Assembly (NCBI RefSeq): GCF_018130615.1 | Contig: NZ_JAFCKB010000004.1 | Coordinates: forward strand, 1-64,000 | DNA: 64,000 bases | Direction: 5' to 3' | Source of the DNA: Bradyrhizobium manausense | GTDB taxonomy: Bacteria > Pseudomonadota > Alphaproteobacteria > Rhizobiales > Xanthobacteraceae | Part shown: in pieces, positions 7,984 to 16,950 of the stretch | How positions within the stretch are numbered: position 1 is the first letter of the stretch | Layout of the letters: each line of letters starts with the position of its first letter | Position numbers and translations under genes: made by a program | Notes under the pieces: generated by a model | Seen by the model: only the letters and a program-made list of their open reading frames with translations | The model's database searches: none | What the model was told of the DNA's origin: nothing

Positions 7984-9318
7984 CTACTTTCCACCCCGCT
8001 CCTTGCGCAGCTTGGCCCAATAATCCAGCCGCTTGCGGATCTCGCGCTCGAAACCGCGCTCCGGCGGGTCGTAGAAGGTCTGGCGCCCCAGAGCCTCCGG
8101 GAAGTAGTCCTGGCCGGAAAAGGCATCGGGGGCGTCGTGATCGTATTCGTAAGCTGCGCCATAGCCCTCGGACTTCATCAGCTTGGTCGGCGAGTTCAGG
8201 ATGTGCTTTGGTGGCAGCAGAGAGCCGGCCTGTTTTGCGACCTGCATCGCCGAGCCGAAAGCCGTATAGACCGCGTTCGATTTCGGCGCGGTGGCAAGAT
8301 AAACGACGGCCTGCGCGATCGCGAGCTCGCCCTCGGGATGGCCGAGGAAGTCGAAAGCGTCTTTCGCCGCATTGGCGATGACCAGCGCCTGCGGATCGGC
8401 AAGCCCGATGTCCTCGACCGCCATGCGCACGACGCGGCGGGCCAGGAACAGCGGATCCTCGCCGGCGTCCAACATGCGGGCAAGGTAATACAGCGCCGCA
8501 TCGGGATCGGAGCCGCGCACCGATTTATGCAGCGCCGAGATCAGATTGTAATGGCCGTCGGCGGATTTGTCGTAGATCGGCGCCCGGCGTTGCAGGATAT
8601 CCTGCAGCTGCGCAGCGTTGAAGATCTCGTCCGCCCGCGCCGAACGCCAGACCTCTTCGGCGAGCGTCAGGGATGCGCGGCCATCGCCGTCGGCCATGCG
8701 CACCAGCACCGCCCTCGCCTCCGCGTCGAGCGGCAGCTTGCGGCCCTCGACTTGCTCGGCATGCACGAACAGCTTTTCGATCGCGGCGGCGTCGAGCGAG
8801 CGAAACACCAGCACGCGCGCGCGAGACAAAAGCGCCGCGTTGAGCTCGAAGGACGGATTCTCCGTGGTGGCGCCGACCATCACCACGGTGCCGTCCTCCA
8901 TGACAGGCAGAAACGAATCCTGCTGGGCGCGGTTGAAGCGATGCACCTCGTCGACGAACAGCAGCGTGCCCTTGCCCATCTCGCGGCGCGCACGTGCGGC
9001 ATCAAACGCCTTCTTGAGGTCCGCGACGCCGGAGAACACCGCCGAGATCTGCTCGAAATGCAGATCGGTGGCATCCGCCAAGAGCCGCGCCACCGTGGTC
9101 TTGCCGGTGCCGGGCGGGCCCCAAAACACCAGAGAACCGAGCGTGCGCGTCTCCAGCATGCGTGTCAGCGCGCCGTCGGGGCCAAGGATATGATCCTGGC
9201 CGACGACCTCCGACAACGCACGCGGCCGCAGCCGGTCCGGCAGCGGATGCGGGGCCTCGTGATCGAGCCCCGCCGCGGCAAAGAGAGTTGGCGTCTCCTG
9301 TGGTCGCTTCGGACTCAT
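7984..9318 (-). CDS. rarA: Replication-associated recombination ATPase RarA (MgsA)
   Basis: The 444-residue AAA+ ATPase has Walker A GPPGTGKT at 67-74, Walker B LLFVDEVH at 119-126, sensor 1 VGATTENPSF and the C-terminal RarA block (RGSDPDAALYYLARMLDAGEDPLFLARR, MRMAVEDIGLADPQAL). The family acts at stalled replication forks and interacts with SSB. The start overlaps the end of the DegP-type protease gene by 4 nt, so the two are co-translated. The higBA operator lies just downstream. Confidence 0.95.
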   Translation of the reverse strand: MSPKRPQETPTLFAAAGLDHEAPHPLPDRLRPRALSEVVGQDHILGPDGALTRMLETRTLGSLVFWGPPGTGKTTVARLLADATDLHFEQISAVFSGVADLKKAFDAARARREMGKGTLLFVDEVHRFNRAQQDSFLPVMEDGTVVMVGATTENPSFELNAALLSRARVLVFRSLDAAAIEKLFVHAEQVEGRKLPLDAEARAVLVRMADGDGRASLTLAEEVWRSARADEIFNAAQLQDILQRRAPIYDKSADGHYNLISALHKSVRGSDPDAALYYLARMLDAGEDPLFLARRVVRMAVEDIGLADPQALVIANAAKDAFDFLGHPEGELAIAQAVVYLATAPKSNAVYTAFGSAMQVAKQAGSLLPPKHILNSPTKLMKSEGYGAAYEYDHDAPDAFSGQDYFPEALGRQTFYDPPERGFEREIRKRLDYWAKLRKERGGK

Positions 9319-10721
9319 CCGCCCAGCGTAACGTTGATCTGCTGACCGCCGCGCACCAGCGCGATACGCCAGAGCCGTGGCTGCTCCTTGGCGGCTTTCT
9401 CCAGGTCGCTGGTCTTGGCAATCTTCTGGTTGTTCACGGACAGGATGATGTCGCCCTTCTGGAAGCCGACATTTTGCGCCGCCGTACCATCGCCGATGTC
9501 GGTCATGACGACGCCCTCGGTGTCGGCATCGAGATGCAGCTCGTCGGCCACCGCCGGCGTGATGGTGGAGATCCTTGCGCCCTGGAACGGCGAACGCGTG
9601 GTGATGACGAGCTCATTGCGGCCGCTGTCCGGCGCGGTCTCGAGCGCGATCGCCAGCTTGAGCGGCTTGCCGCCGCGCTGCACGTCGATCTGCGCGGCAC
9701 CGCCGAGTGGACGGGTGGCGAAACGGTAGTCGAAGGCGTTGGGATCATCCACGACCTGGCCATCGATGCCGGTGATGAGATCGGACGACTTCAACCCGGC
9801 CTTCGCCGCAGGACCGTTGGGAACGACGCTCGCGACCAGTGCGCCGGTCGGCGAACGCAGGCCGAGGCTCTCGGCGATCTCGGGCGTCACCGCCTGCAGC
9901 TTCGCACCGAGCCACGGCCGCTTCACCGCCGTGCCGCCGCTCTTGGCGGAGGCGACGACGACGCGCACCATGTTGGCGGGGATCGCAAAGCCGATGCCCT
10001 GCGAGCCACCGGAGCGCGAGTAGATCGCAGTGTTGATACCGGCGAGCCGGCCGTTCATGTCGACCAGCGCGCCGCCGGAATTGCCGGGATTGATCGCAGC
10101 GTCCGTCTGGATGAAGAACTGGTAGTCGGTGATGCCGACCTGCGTACGCGCCAGCGCCGAGATGATGCCGTGCGTCACGGTCTGGCCGACACCGAAGGGA
10201 TTGCCGATCGCCATCACGACATCGCCGACCATCAACTCATCAGAATTGGTGAATTCGAGCGCCGGAAACTTCTCCTTGGTGTCCTTCAGACGCAGCACGG
10301 CGAGATCGCTGCGGGAATCCTTCAGCACGATCTCGGCCTCGAACTCGCGCTTGTCCGACAGCGACACCTTCACCTGGTCGGCGCCCTCGATGACATGGAC
10401 GTTGGTGACGACGAGCCCGGACGCATCGACGATCACGCCCGACCCCAGCGACCGCTGCACCTGCTCCTGCTGCTGGCCCGGCACACCGAAGAAGCGGCGG
10501 AAGAGCGGATCGTCCAGCAACGGATTGCGGTTCTGCACCACCTTGGCGGCATAGACGTTGACGACCGCCGGCTGCACCCGCTGCACGATCGGCGCATAGG
10601 ACAGCCGCAGCTCGGCCTGCGACGACGGCACGCGACGGTCCTGCGCGGCAGTCGGATTGAAGTGGGCCGAAAAGGCTATGCACAATGCCGTGACGACGGC
10701 AGTCGGGATCGATCGAAACAT
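9315..10721 (-). CDS. DegP/DegQ-type periplasmic serine endoprotease
   Basis: The 468-residue protein has a signal peptide (MFRSIPTAVVTALCIAFSAH, cleavage near TAA-QD), a trypsin-like domain with His109 (VVTNVHVI), Asp139 (RSDLAVL) and Ser215 (NPGNSGGAL), and two PDZ domains (about 270-350 and 370-460). This is the HtrA/DegP family of periplasmic quality-control proteases. The frame stays open upstream to 10883, but ATG 10721 follows an AAGAGGTAGGA ribosome site and opens the signal peptide. It overlaps rarA by 4 nt. DegP and DegQ subtypes cannot be separated here. Confidence 0.92.
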   Translation of the reverse strand: MFRSIPTAVVTALCIAFSAHFNPTAAQDRRVPSSQAELRLSYAPIVQRVQPAVVNVYAAKVVQNRNPLLDDPLFRRFFGVPGQQQEQVQRSLGSGVIVDASGLVVTNVHVIEGADQVKVSLSDKREFEAEIVLKDSRSDLAVLRLKDTKEKFPALEFTNSDELMVGDVVMAIGNPFGVGQTVTHGIISALARTQVGITDYQFFIQTDAAINPGNSGGALVDMNGRLAGINTAIYSRSGGSQGIGFAIPANMVRVVVASAKSGGTAVKRPWLGAKLQAVTPEIAESLGLRSPTGALVASVVPNGPAAKAGLKSSDLITGIDGQVVDDPNAFDYRFATRPLGGAAQIDVQRGGKPLKLAIALETAPDSGRNELVITTRSPFQGARISTITPAVADELHLDADTEGVVMTDIGDGTAAQNVGFQKGDIILSVNNQKIAKTSDLEKAAKEQPRLWRIALVRGGQQINVTLGG

Positions 10722-11037
10722 TCCTACCTCTTGGAAAAGACGCCGGAATATAGGCGCGTTCGCCCTCCAATAGAAGGGCGCCGAGCGGCAATATTCAGCC
10801 CTCCTCCGGCGCTTCGGGCGCACAAGCTTTGCGTGCGGAATCACAATTTGCTTGGGGCGGTGGATTGGCATGATGCCCGTCATCCTGCATTCTCATCCCG
10901 GGCGGATTCGGTTGCGGCGAATTGGCATCAGTGGGAACCGCGCAGCCGAACGCACATCGTCGCGGGGCAGTCATCGATCGCTTCTAGGCTCTCCCGTTCT
11001 CGACTTGGGGAAGTTCGTCAAACGATGGAGTCATGAC
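10722..11037. other. Intergenic region between divergent protease and porin genes
   Basis: 316 nt without a supported gene. It should hold both divergent promoters, but no convincing -35/-10 pair was found. A TATATT at about 10748-10753 on the minus strand is a possible -10 for the protease gene, without a matching -35 at usual distance. Confidence 0.5.
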
Positions 11038-12669
11038 GTGAGCAAAACAAGGATTGCAGTCACGGCGATTGGTCTCGCCGGTGCGCTGGCGGCCTCACAG
11101 GCCCAGGCCCAATCGGCAAGCAACAGCGAGCAGGAAATCGCGCTGTTGAAGCAGCAGTTGAAGATGCTGGAGCAGAAGCTCGACAAGCTTCAGAACCAGA
11201 CCGCCGCAAACACGGCGGCCACGGCGAAAGCCAGAGCCGATGCGAAGGCCGAGGCCAAGGCTGAAGCGCGCTCGGAGGCGAAGGCTGCCGTCGCAAACGC
11301 CAACGCGGCAATTCCGGTCAAGGGCCCGGTAGCCCCGTCCGGCGTCGTGGTGACGATGCCGAACAACCGGCCGACCATCTGCACTGCAGACGAGCAGAAC
11401 TGCGTTGCCATCACCAGCCGCGTGCACTGGGACGTCGGCGGATACAACTACCGTCCCGACACGGCTTCAACAGTGCCGCAAAAGCTCGACAGCGGCGAGA
11501 ACGTCCGACGTGCGCGTATCGGCATCGTCGGCAAGTTCTTCGGCGATTGGAATTACGCCTTGATCTACGACTTTGGCGGCACGGCCGACGGCTTTGGCGG
11601 TACCGGCGCGGCCGGCGCGACCTCGGTCGGCTTCCTCCCGGGTGGCGGGACGTCGGGCATCGAAAACGCCTATCTGAGCTACACAGGGCTCAAGCCGTTC
11701 GGCGGCAAGATGGCGATCGAAGCCGGCGTGATGGACATCCCCTGGACGCTCGACGAATCCACCAGCTCCAACGACATCATGTTCATGGAGCGCGCCTCGG
11801 CGGGCATCATCGCGCAGAACATCGCGGCCGGCGACTTCCGCTCGGCCGTCGGTACCCGCTGGTGGAATGACCAGCTCTGGATGGGAGCCTACGTCACCGG
11901 ACCGACCACGGGCCAGATCCACTCCGCCTCCAGCGTCTCCCCGCCCGGCACCAGCGAGCAATATGGTGCGGTCGCCCGCATCGCCGGCAACCCGATCAGC
12001 GGCAACGGCTATTCGGTGCATATCGGCGCCGACGCCGAATGGCTGATCCAGCCGCCGCGCAATCTGGTGACGCAGGCGCAAACGCTGACGCTCAGTGACC
12101 GGCCGGAGCTGCGGATCGACCCGACGACGCTGATCTCGACTGGCGCGATCGCGAACGTCTCAGGCGCCCAGGTCTACGGCGTCGAGGCGGCCGCGACCTA
12201 TGGCTCCTTCATCGCACAGGGCGAATATTACTGGTTCAATGTCGACCGCACGGCGAATACGGGTCTGCCGCCGGTCGGCGCGTCGAGCCTGAAATTCGAT
12301 GGCGGCTACGCGCAGGTCGGCTACGTCCTGACAGGCGAGAGCCGCGCCTACAATCCTGCGACGGCCTCCTACGGCGGCATCAAGCCGGCCAATCCTTTCT
12401 CACTCGCCGGTGGCGGCTGGGGCGCCTGGGAAATCGCCGGACGCGTGAGCACGATGAACCTGAACGATCAGCTCGCGACCGCGGCCGGCATCGCGGGTGG
12501 ACGGCAAACCATCTACACCGCCGCGCTGAACTGGTACGTCAACAACAACGTTCGCTTCATGCTGGACTATCTGCATGGCGATATCTCCAAGCAGGCGAGC
12601 GCCACCTCCGCGGTGAATGCGGGCTCGACGTTCAATGCAGTGGCGATGCGCACGCAGGTCGCGTTCTGA
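11038..12669 (+). CDS. Outer-membrane porin of the phosphate-selective OprP/OprO type
   Basis: The 543-residue protein has a signal peptide (VSKTRIAVTAIGLAGALAAS, AQAQS), an N-terminal coiled coil (EQEIALLKQQLKMLEQKLDKLQ, about residues 32-55), an Ala/Lys/Glu linker and a long beta-barrel domain with repeated aromatic-ended strands (RRARIGIVGKFFGDWNYALIYDFG, MLDYLHGDISK) and a terminal TQVAF, a good outer-membrane C-terminal signature. It resembles porins of the OprP family. GTG at 11038 is taken as start because GGAG precedes it and it begins the signal peptide. The substrate is not readable. Confidence 0.85.
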   Translation: MSKTRIAVTAIGLAGALAASQAQAQSASNSEQEIALLKQQLKMLEQKLDKLQNQTAANTAATAKARADAKAEAKAEARSEAKAAVANANAAIPVKGPVAPSGVVVTMPNNRPTICTADEQNCVAITSRVHWDVGGYNYRPDTASTVPQKLDSGENVRRARIGIVGKFFGDWNYALIYDFGGTADGFGGTGAAGATSVGFLPGGGTSGIENAYLSYTGLKPFGGKMAIEAGVMDIPWTLDESTSSNDIMFMERASAGIIAQNIAAGDFRSAVGTRWWNDQLWMGAYVTGPTTGQIHSASSVSPPGTSEQYGAVARIAGNPISGNGYSVHIGADAEWLIQPPRNLVTQAQTLTLSDRPELRIDPTTLISTGAIANVSGAQVYGVEAAATYGSFIAQGEYYWFNVDRTANTGLPPVGASSLKFDGGYAQVGYVLTGESRAYNPATASYGGIKPANPFSLAGGGWGAWEIAGRVSTMNLNDQLATAAGIAGGRQTIYTAALNWYVNNNVRFMLDYLHGDISKQASATSAVNAGSTFNAVAMRTQVAF

Positions 12670-12677
12670 GGCTCGAC

Positions 12678-12799
12678 ACCTCTCCCATTGGGAAAGGTCG
12701 CGCCGAAGGCGCGGGTGAGGGGTTACGCACGATAGAGGATAGCGGCGCCCCCTCACCCGAATTGCTTCGCAATTCAGCCTCTCCCCGCTGGGGAGAGGT
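12678..12799. repeat. Dispersed inverted repeat (ACCTCTCCC...GGGAGAGGT)
   Basis: The outer arms ACCTCTCCC and GGGAGAGGT, and the inner arms GCGGGTGAGGGG and CCCCTCACCCG, make a nested hairpin of about 120 nt between the convergent porin and HxlR genes. The pattern is common in Rhizobiales intergenic regions (recalled). Confidence 0.7.
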
Positions 12800-12825
12800 A
12801 AAGAACGCCGGCGTCCTTCAAATAT

Positions 12826-13203
12826 TCACGCCGCCCGCTTCGGCTTCTTCACGACCACCGGCGGCGGCGCACAGGACAGCCGCTGCTGATGACTCTCGCC
12901 CCAGGCCTTGAGGATATCGATCACCGGCTTGAGGCTCTCGCCAAGCTCGGAGAGGCAGTATTCGACGCGCGGCGGCACTTCGGCATAGACCTTGCGAACG
13001 ACAAGCTTGTCCTCCTCCAGCGCGCGCAGCTGTTTCGTCAGCATGCGCTGGGTGATGCCGGGCATCCGGCGGCGCAGTTCGCCGAAGCGCTGGGTGCCGC
13101 TCTGCAAGTGATAGAGGATCACGCCCTTCCATTTGCCGTCGATCAGGTCCAGCGTCGCCTCGACCGAGCAGCCCGGACGCCGGGCAAAATTGCGCCGTTT
13201 CAT
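12826..13203 (-). CDS. HxlR-family winged-helix transcriptional regulator
   Basis: The 125-residue protein starts MKRRNFARRPGCSVEATLDLIDGKW and has the HxlR signature: KGVILYHLQSGTQRFGELRRRMPGITQRMLTKQLRALEEDKLV and YAEVPPRVEYCLSELGESL. Cys12 near the N-terminus sits where redox-sensing cysteines occur in the YodB/QorR branch. It is divergent from a quinone-oxidoreductase-like gene with a shared 121-nt control region, which suggests a redox- or quinone-responsive regulator of that gene. The sensing role is inferred. Confidence 0.9.
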   Translation of the reverse strand: MKRRNFARRPGCSVEATLDLIDGKWKGVILYHLQSGTQRFGELRRRMPGITQRMLTKQLRALEEDKLVVRKVYAEVPPRVEYCLSELGESLKPVIDILKAWGESHQQRLSCAPPPVVVKKPKRAA

Positions 13204-13216
13204 CTATGTTTTCCCA

Positions 13217-13238
13217 ATAGTATCCAAACAGGGACTAT
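13217..13238. promoter_or_regulatory. Candidate HxlR operator
   Basis: ATAGT (13217-13221) and ACTAT (13234-13238) form inverted half-sites around a partly symmetric core (TCC/GGG) in the region shared by the divergent HxlR and oxidoreductase genes. It lies 14 nt upstream of the regulator start and 87 nt upstream of the target start. Confidence 0.4.
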
Positions 13239-13324
13239 ATCCCCGAATTTACAGTACTTGCCAAACGGGAGCCAGAGCGACAGTTAGGGTGGCAGGCGAA
13301 TACGCCATCTGATGGAGACAAGTC

Positions 13325-14338
13325 ATGAAGGCCGTCGGCTACAAAAAATCGCTTCCGATCGAGGATCAGGACGCGCTGATCGATTTCGAGACCGCCAAGC
13401 CAGAGCCCAAAGGACGCGACATCCGCGTTGCCGTGAAGGCAATCTCGGCCAACCCGGTCGACTACAAGGTGCGCAAGCGCGCCGCCCCGCCCGAGGGCGA
13501 GACCAAGATTCTCGGCTATGACGCCGCCGGCGTGGTCGATACCGTCGGCCCGGAGGTCTCATTGTTCAAGCCTGGCGACGAGGTGTTCTATGCCGGCTCG
13601 ATCCTGCGCCAGGGCACCAATGCCGAATTCCATCTGGTCGACGAACGCATCGTCGGCAACAAGCCGAAATCGCTTTCGTTCGCGCAGGCCGCCGCCCTTC
13701 CCCTCACCTCCATCACCGCCTGGGAATTGCTGTTCGACCGCCTCGGCGCGGTCCCCGGCAAGAGCGTCGATCCGCGCACGCTCTTGATCACCGGCGGCGC
13801 CGGCGGTGTCGGCTCGATCCTGATCCAGCTCGCCCGCCGCCTCACCGGTCTCACCGTGATCGCGACTGCGACGCGGCCGGAGTCGCAGAAATGGTGCCTC
13901 GATCTCGGCGCCCATGCGGTGATCGATCACGGCAAGCCGATGAAGGAGCAGATCGAGAAGCTGAAGCTGCCGCCGGTCGCACTGGTGGCGAGTCTCACCT
14001 TCACGGATCAACACTACAAGGGCATCGCGGAATTGATGGCGCCGCAGGGCCGCTTCGGTCTGATCGACGATCCCCCGGAATTCGCCATGAGCACCTTCAA
14101 GGGCAAGGCGCTCTCGGTGCACTGGGAATCGATGTTCACGCGCTCCTCGTTCCAGACACCCGACATGATCGCCCAGCATCATCTGCTCAACGACGTCGCC
14201 GACCTCATCGACAAGGGCGTGCTGCGCACTACGCTCGATCAGACCTTCGGCACGATCAACGCAGCCAATCTCAAACGCGCGCACGCGCTGCTCGAGAGCG
14301 GCAAGTCGCGCGGCAAGATCGTGCTGGAGGGGTGGTAA
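13325..14338 (+). CDS. Zinc-type alcohol dehydrogenase / quinone oxidoreductase family (MDR)
   Basis: The 337-residue protein is a medium-chain dehydrogenase/reductase: GroES-like N-domain (MKAVGYKKSLPIEDQDALID, ISANPVDYKVRK), Rossmann motif TGGAGGVGS at about 156-164 and C-terminal QTFGTINAANLKRAHALLESGKSRGKIV. The cysteine ligands of structural zinc are missing, as in quinone oxidoreductases (QOR/ZADH), which reduce quinones or enones with NADPH. It is divergent from an HxlR regulator. GGAGACAAG precedes the ATG. Confidence 0.9.
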   Translation: MKAVGYKKSLPIEDQDALIDFETAKPEPKGRDIRVAVKAISANPVDYKVRKRAAPPEGETKILGYDAAGVVDTVGPEVSLFKPGDEVFYAGSILRQGTNAEFHLVDERIVGNKPKSLSFAQAAALPLTSITAWELLFDRLGAVPGKSVDPRTLLITGGAGGVGSILIQLARRLTGLTVIATATRPESQKWCLDLGAHAVIDHGKPMKEQIEKLKLPPVALVASLTFTDQHYKGIAELMAPQGRFGLIDDPPEFAMSTFKGKALSVHWESMFTRSSFQTPDMIAQHHLLNDVADLIDKGVLRTTLDQTFGTINAANLKRAHALLESGKSRGKIVLEGW

Positions 14339-14345
14339 ATATGAC

Positions 14346-14375
14346 CGCGTAGGGTGGGCCCACCCACCCTACGCG
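14346..14375. terminator. Hairpin between convergent genes, possible bidirectional terminator
   Basis: CGCGTAGGGTGGG and CCCACCCTACGCG are perfect 13-bp arms around a CCCA loop, 7 nt after the oxidoreductase stop and 12 nt before the stop of the convergent gene. There is no U-run, so a repeat fragment is equally possible. Confidence 0.45.
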
Positions 14376-14386
14376 ATCTCCCCAGA

Positions 14387-14893
14387 TCACTGCTTCTGGG
14401 CTGCGGCCTGAAGCGCCTTCCAGTCGAACTTGTCCGCCAGCGCCAGGGCCTCTTCCTCGGCCAGGCCCTCATAGGCGAAATTGAACATCGCGTTCTTGTC
14501 GAGTGCCACCATCAGGTTGCCCGACTTGTCCTTGGTGTTGAAGGCCTTCAAAACGGGCACGCCGCGCACGGTCGTCGTGACCATATGCCCTTCCGGCGTC
14601 TGGAGATTCATGCCGCTCTGAAGCGGAGCCAATGCGCCCTCGGCGCTCTGGCCCACCATGATGATGGCATGAATCTTGGCCCCGCTGCGCTCGTAGTCAC
14701 GGGTCGCAGTCGTCATGCTGGTGTCGGACATCTGCATCGACATGCCGTCCGCTTTGCCGCCCTGCCATCCACTCAGATCAACCAGAAGGGGCAGGAAGCG
14801 CTGAAACGGCTGGTCGGCCTTCGCGATGCCATGCGGCAAGATCGTTGCAAGGGCCAAGAACACAAACAAAAACAAGTATCGCGGTCTGAACAT
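14387..14893 (-). CDS. Secreted hypothetical protein
   Basis: The 168-residue protein starts with a signal peptide (MFRPRYLFLFVFLALATILP, then HGIAKA-DQ). The mature part (FLPLLVDLSGWQGGKADGMSM, TTATRDYERSGAKIHAIIMVG, MVTTTVRGVPVLKAFNTKD, LADKFDWKALQAA) looks like a single compact periplasmic domain; I do not recognise a family. ATG 14893 is preferred to an upstream in-frame ATG at 14935 because it begins the signal peptide and is preceded by a GGGGGAAA site. It stands alone between the oxidoreductase and the SDR genes. Confidence 0.7.
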   Translation of the reverse strand: MFRPRYLFLFVFLALATILPHGIAKADQPFQRFLPLLVDLSGWQGGKADGMSMQMSDTSMTTATRDYERSGAKIHAIIMVGQSAEGALAPLQSGMNLQTPEGHMVTTTVRGVPVLKAFNTKDKSGNLMVALDKNAMFNFAYEGLAEEEALALADKFDWKALQAAAQKQ

Positions 14894-15000
14894 CGGTTTC
14901 CCCCGGAGGTTGAACGCCGGAAGATAGGGTTCCATTCATGGCGCGATAAAGGCGGCGCGCCCCGCGCGCCTCGCCTTCCCGGATGAGCAGATGTCGCCGG

Positions 15001-15789
15001 CTAGGCGATCGTATTGACGATGCCGCCTTCTGCGCGAAGCGCCGCACCGTTGGTGGCGGAGGCTTCCTTGGAGGCGACGTAGACCACCATATTGGCGATC
15101 TCGTCGACGCTGGCAAAGCGCTGGATCAGCGAGCTCGGACGGTGCTGCTTGACGAAATTGGCGGCGGCCTCGTCGACCGACTGACCGTTCTGCTTCGCGA
15201 GATCCCTCACAAAGGTCTCCACGCCCTCGGACATCGTCGGGCCAGGAAGCACTGAGTTGACGGTAACGCCGGTGCCGCGGGTGAGCTGCGCGAGGCCTCG
15301 CGCGACCGCGAGCTGAGCCGTCTTGCTCATGCCGTAGTGAATCATCTCGACGGGAATGTTGAGCCCTGACTCCGAGGAGATGAAGACGATGCGGCCCCAG
15401 TTGCGCTTGAGCATACCCTTCATATACGCACGCGACAGCCGCACGCCGCTCATCACATTGACCTCGAAGAAGCGGCTCCAGTCCTCGTCCGGAATGTCGA
15501 AAAAGTCTTTTGGCTCGAAGATGCCGGCATTGTTGACGAGGATGTCGACGTCCGGGAGCGCCGCCACGAGCGCGGCGCATCCTGCCGCGGTCGAGACGTC
15601 GGCGGCGATGCCGCGAACCTTGGCACCCGTCCCTTCCAGCTTGCGCACGGCCGCATCGACCTTGTCCTGGCCGCGCCCGTTGATCACCACGCTCGCGCCC
15701 GAGCCCGCAAGGCCCTTGGCGATGGCGTGGCCAATGCCGGCGGTCGAGCCGGTCACGAGGGCGGTCTTTCCGGAAAGGTCGATCTTCAT
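15001..15789 (-). CDS. Short-chain dehydrogenase/reductase (SDR)
   Basis: The 262-residue protein is a classical SDR: TGSTAGIG at 13-20, NNAG at 86-89, catalytic Ser139, Tyr152 and Lys156 (SSESGLNIPVEMIHYGMSK), and PGPTMSEGV after the active site. It should use NAD(P)H to interconvert an alcohol and a ketone; the substrate is unknown. ATG 15789 (MKIDLSGKTALVTG) has a GGAGATG site and is the natural SDR start. It is a single-gene unit downstream of a palindromic repeat. Confidence 0.88.
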   Translation of the reverse strand: MKIDLSGKTALVTGSTAGIGHAIAKGLAGSGASVVINGRGQDKVDAAVRKLEGTGAKVRGIAADVSTAAGCAALVAALPDVDILVNNAGIFEPKDFFDIPDEDWSRFFEVNVMSGVRLSRAYMKGMLKRNWGRIVFISSESGLNIPVEMIHYGMSKTAQLAVARGLAQLTRGTGVTVNSVLPGPTMSEGVETFVRDLAKQNGQSVDEAAANFVKQHRPSSLIQRFASVDEIANMVVYVASKEASATNGAALRAEGGIVNTIA

Positions 15790-15890
15790 AATCATCTCCA
15801 TTGATGCTGAAGCGGATATCGTGCGCTGCACCGGCAGGCGCAATCACTGCTCACCGACGCGTGAGTATCTGTCACCGCAATAACGGACTT

Positions 15891-15982
15891 GTAGGGCGGG
15901 CAAAGCGCAGCCGTGCCCACGACTTCGTCGCTATTAGAGTGAGATGGCGGGCACGGCGCTTCGCGCCTTTGCCCCACCCTAC
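15891..15982. repeat. Dispersed inverted repeat (GTAGGGCGGGCAAAG...CTTTGCCCCACCCTAC)
   Basis: Left arm GTAGGGCGGGCAAAGCGC and right arm GCGCCTTTGCCCCACCCTAC with an inner pair CCGTGCCC / GGGCACGG. A typical rhizobial intergenic palindrome (recalled), placed between the SDR and cytochrome c genes. Confidence 0.75.
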
Positions 15983-15987
15983 GGCAG

Positions 15988-16827
15988 CTATTTCTTGGGC
16001 GGCAGCGTTCTAACAAACGCGACGATGGCATCGAGATCCTGCGGCGTCATGCTGGCATAAGCAGCATATGCCATCGGCGGCTTGAGCTTGCGACCGTCAC
16101 GCGCAATGCCTTGCGCAATCGCACGTTTGATTTCGTCGTCGCCCCACTGCCCGAGGCCCGCCACGGGATCTGAGGTGATGTTGGGTGAGACGGACTCGCC
16201 CCATGGGCCCTTGAAGGTGCGACCGCCTTTGCCGGTCGCCGCGGTGAAATCGTGCACGGCGGACGGGCCTTCCGGCGTGTGGCATTCGAGGCAATGGGCG
16301 ATGGTGAGCAGATAGCGCCCGCGCGCGAGCTTGTCGGAGAGTTCCTGCTCGCTCGCCTGCTTGCCGGCATAGGTCGGCATCTCCGGCTTCAAGGCGATCC
16401 TGTATTCCGGCGCCGGCATCTCGCGGCGCACCGGCGACACCGCGCGCAAGTAAGCCGCGAGCGCGTCGAGATCGTGGGCCGTGAGCACCGTGTAGAACGC
16501 GGTCGGCATGATCGGCGCGACCTTGGTGCCGTTCGGCCTGACACCGCTGACGAGGAAACGCTTCAGCTCGGCATCGCTCCAATTGCCGATGCCGGTGTCC
16601 TTGTCAGGCGTGATGTTGGAACCGGAGACCTTGAAGGCGGGCACGTCAAAAACCTGACTGCCGCCGGAGAGTGCGCGCGAGAGGTCGAGCCCTTGCGGCC
16701 CGCGCGGCGTGTGGCAGTTGTGGCAGACCATCACGCTATTGACGAGATAGGCGCCGCGCTCGGCCAGGGTCTCGCCCATGGCCGGCGAGGTCAGCAGCAC
16801 GAGCGCAGCGGCAATCGCAGTCCTCAT
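15988..16827 (-). CDS. Diheme c-type cytochrome
   Basis: The 279-residue protein has a signal peptide (MRTAIAAALVLLTSPAMG-ET) and two CXXCH heme-binding motifs, CHNCH at 35-39 and CLECH at 179-183, each with a following methionine ligand candidate (APIMPTAF, KPPMAYA). The repeated block NITPD...GIGNWSDAELKRFL and NITSDPVAGLGQWGDDEIKRAI is that of the membrane or periplasmic cytochromes c paired with alcohol, aldehyde or sorbose dehydrogenases. No dehydrogenase is adjacent, so the electron donor is unknown. GGGGGATCTG precedes the ATG. Confidence 0.9.
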   Translation of the reverse strand: MRTAIAAALVLLTSPAMGETLAERGAYLVNSVMVCHNCHTPRGPQGLDLSRALSGGSQVFDVPAFKVSGSNITPDKDTGIGNWSDAELKRFLVSGVRPNGTKVAPIMPTAFYTVLTAHDLDALAAYLRAVSPVRREMPAPEYRIALKPEMPTYAGKQASEQELSDKLARGRYLLTIAHCLECHTPEGPSAVHDFTAATGKGGRTFKGPWGESVSPNITSDPVAGLGQWGDDEIKRAIAQGIARDGRKLKPPMAYAAYASMTPQDLDAIVAFVRTLPPKK

Positions 16828-16895
16828 CAGATCCCCCAGACAAAAACCGTCCCTGCAAAATCATCGTGCGCGGCATGAGAAAATGGCCGTGTCAT

Positions 16896-16927
16896 ACAAA
16901 AAAAGCGGCGCCCTTGGGCGCCGCTTT
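16896..16927 (-). terminator. Intrinsic terminator of the S10-spc-alpha operon
   Basis: AAAGCGGCGCCC pairs perfectly with GGGCGCCGCTTT, and on the minus strand the stem is followed by a run of seven T. It lies 23 nt after the rplQ stop and ends the long ribosomal transcript. Confidence 0.9.
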
Positions 16928-16950
16928 CTGAAAACTTCATGCCGTCCGGC

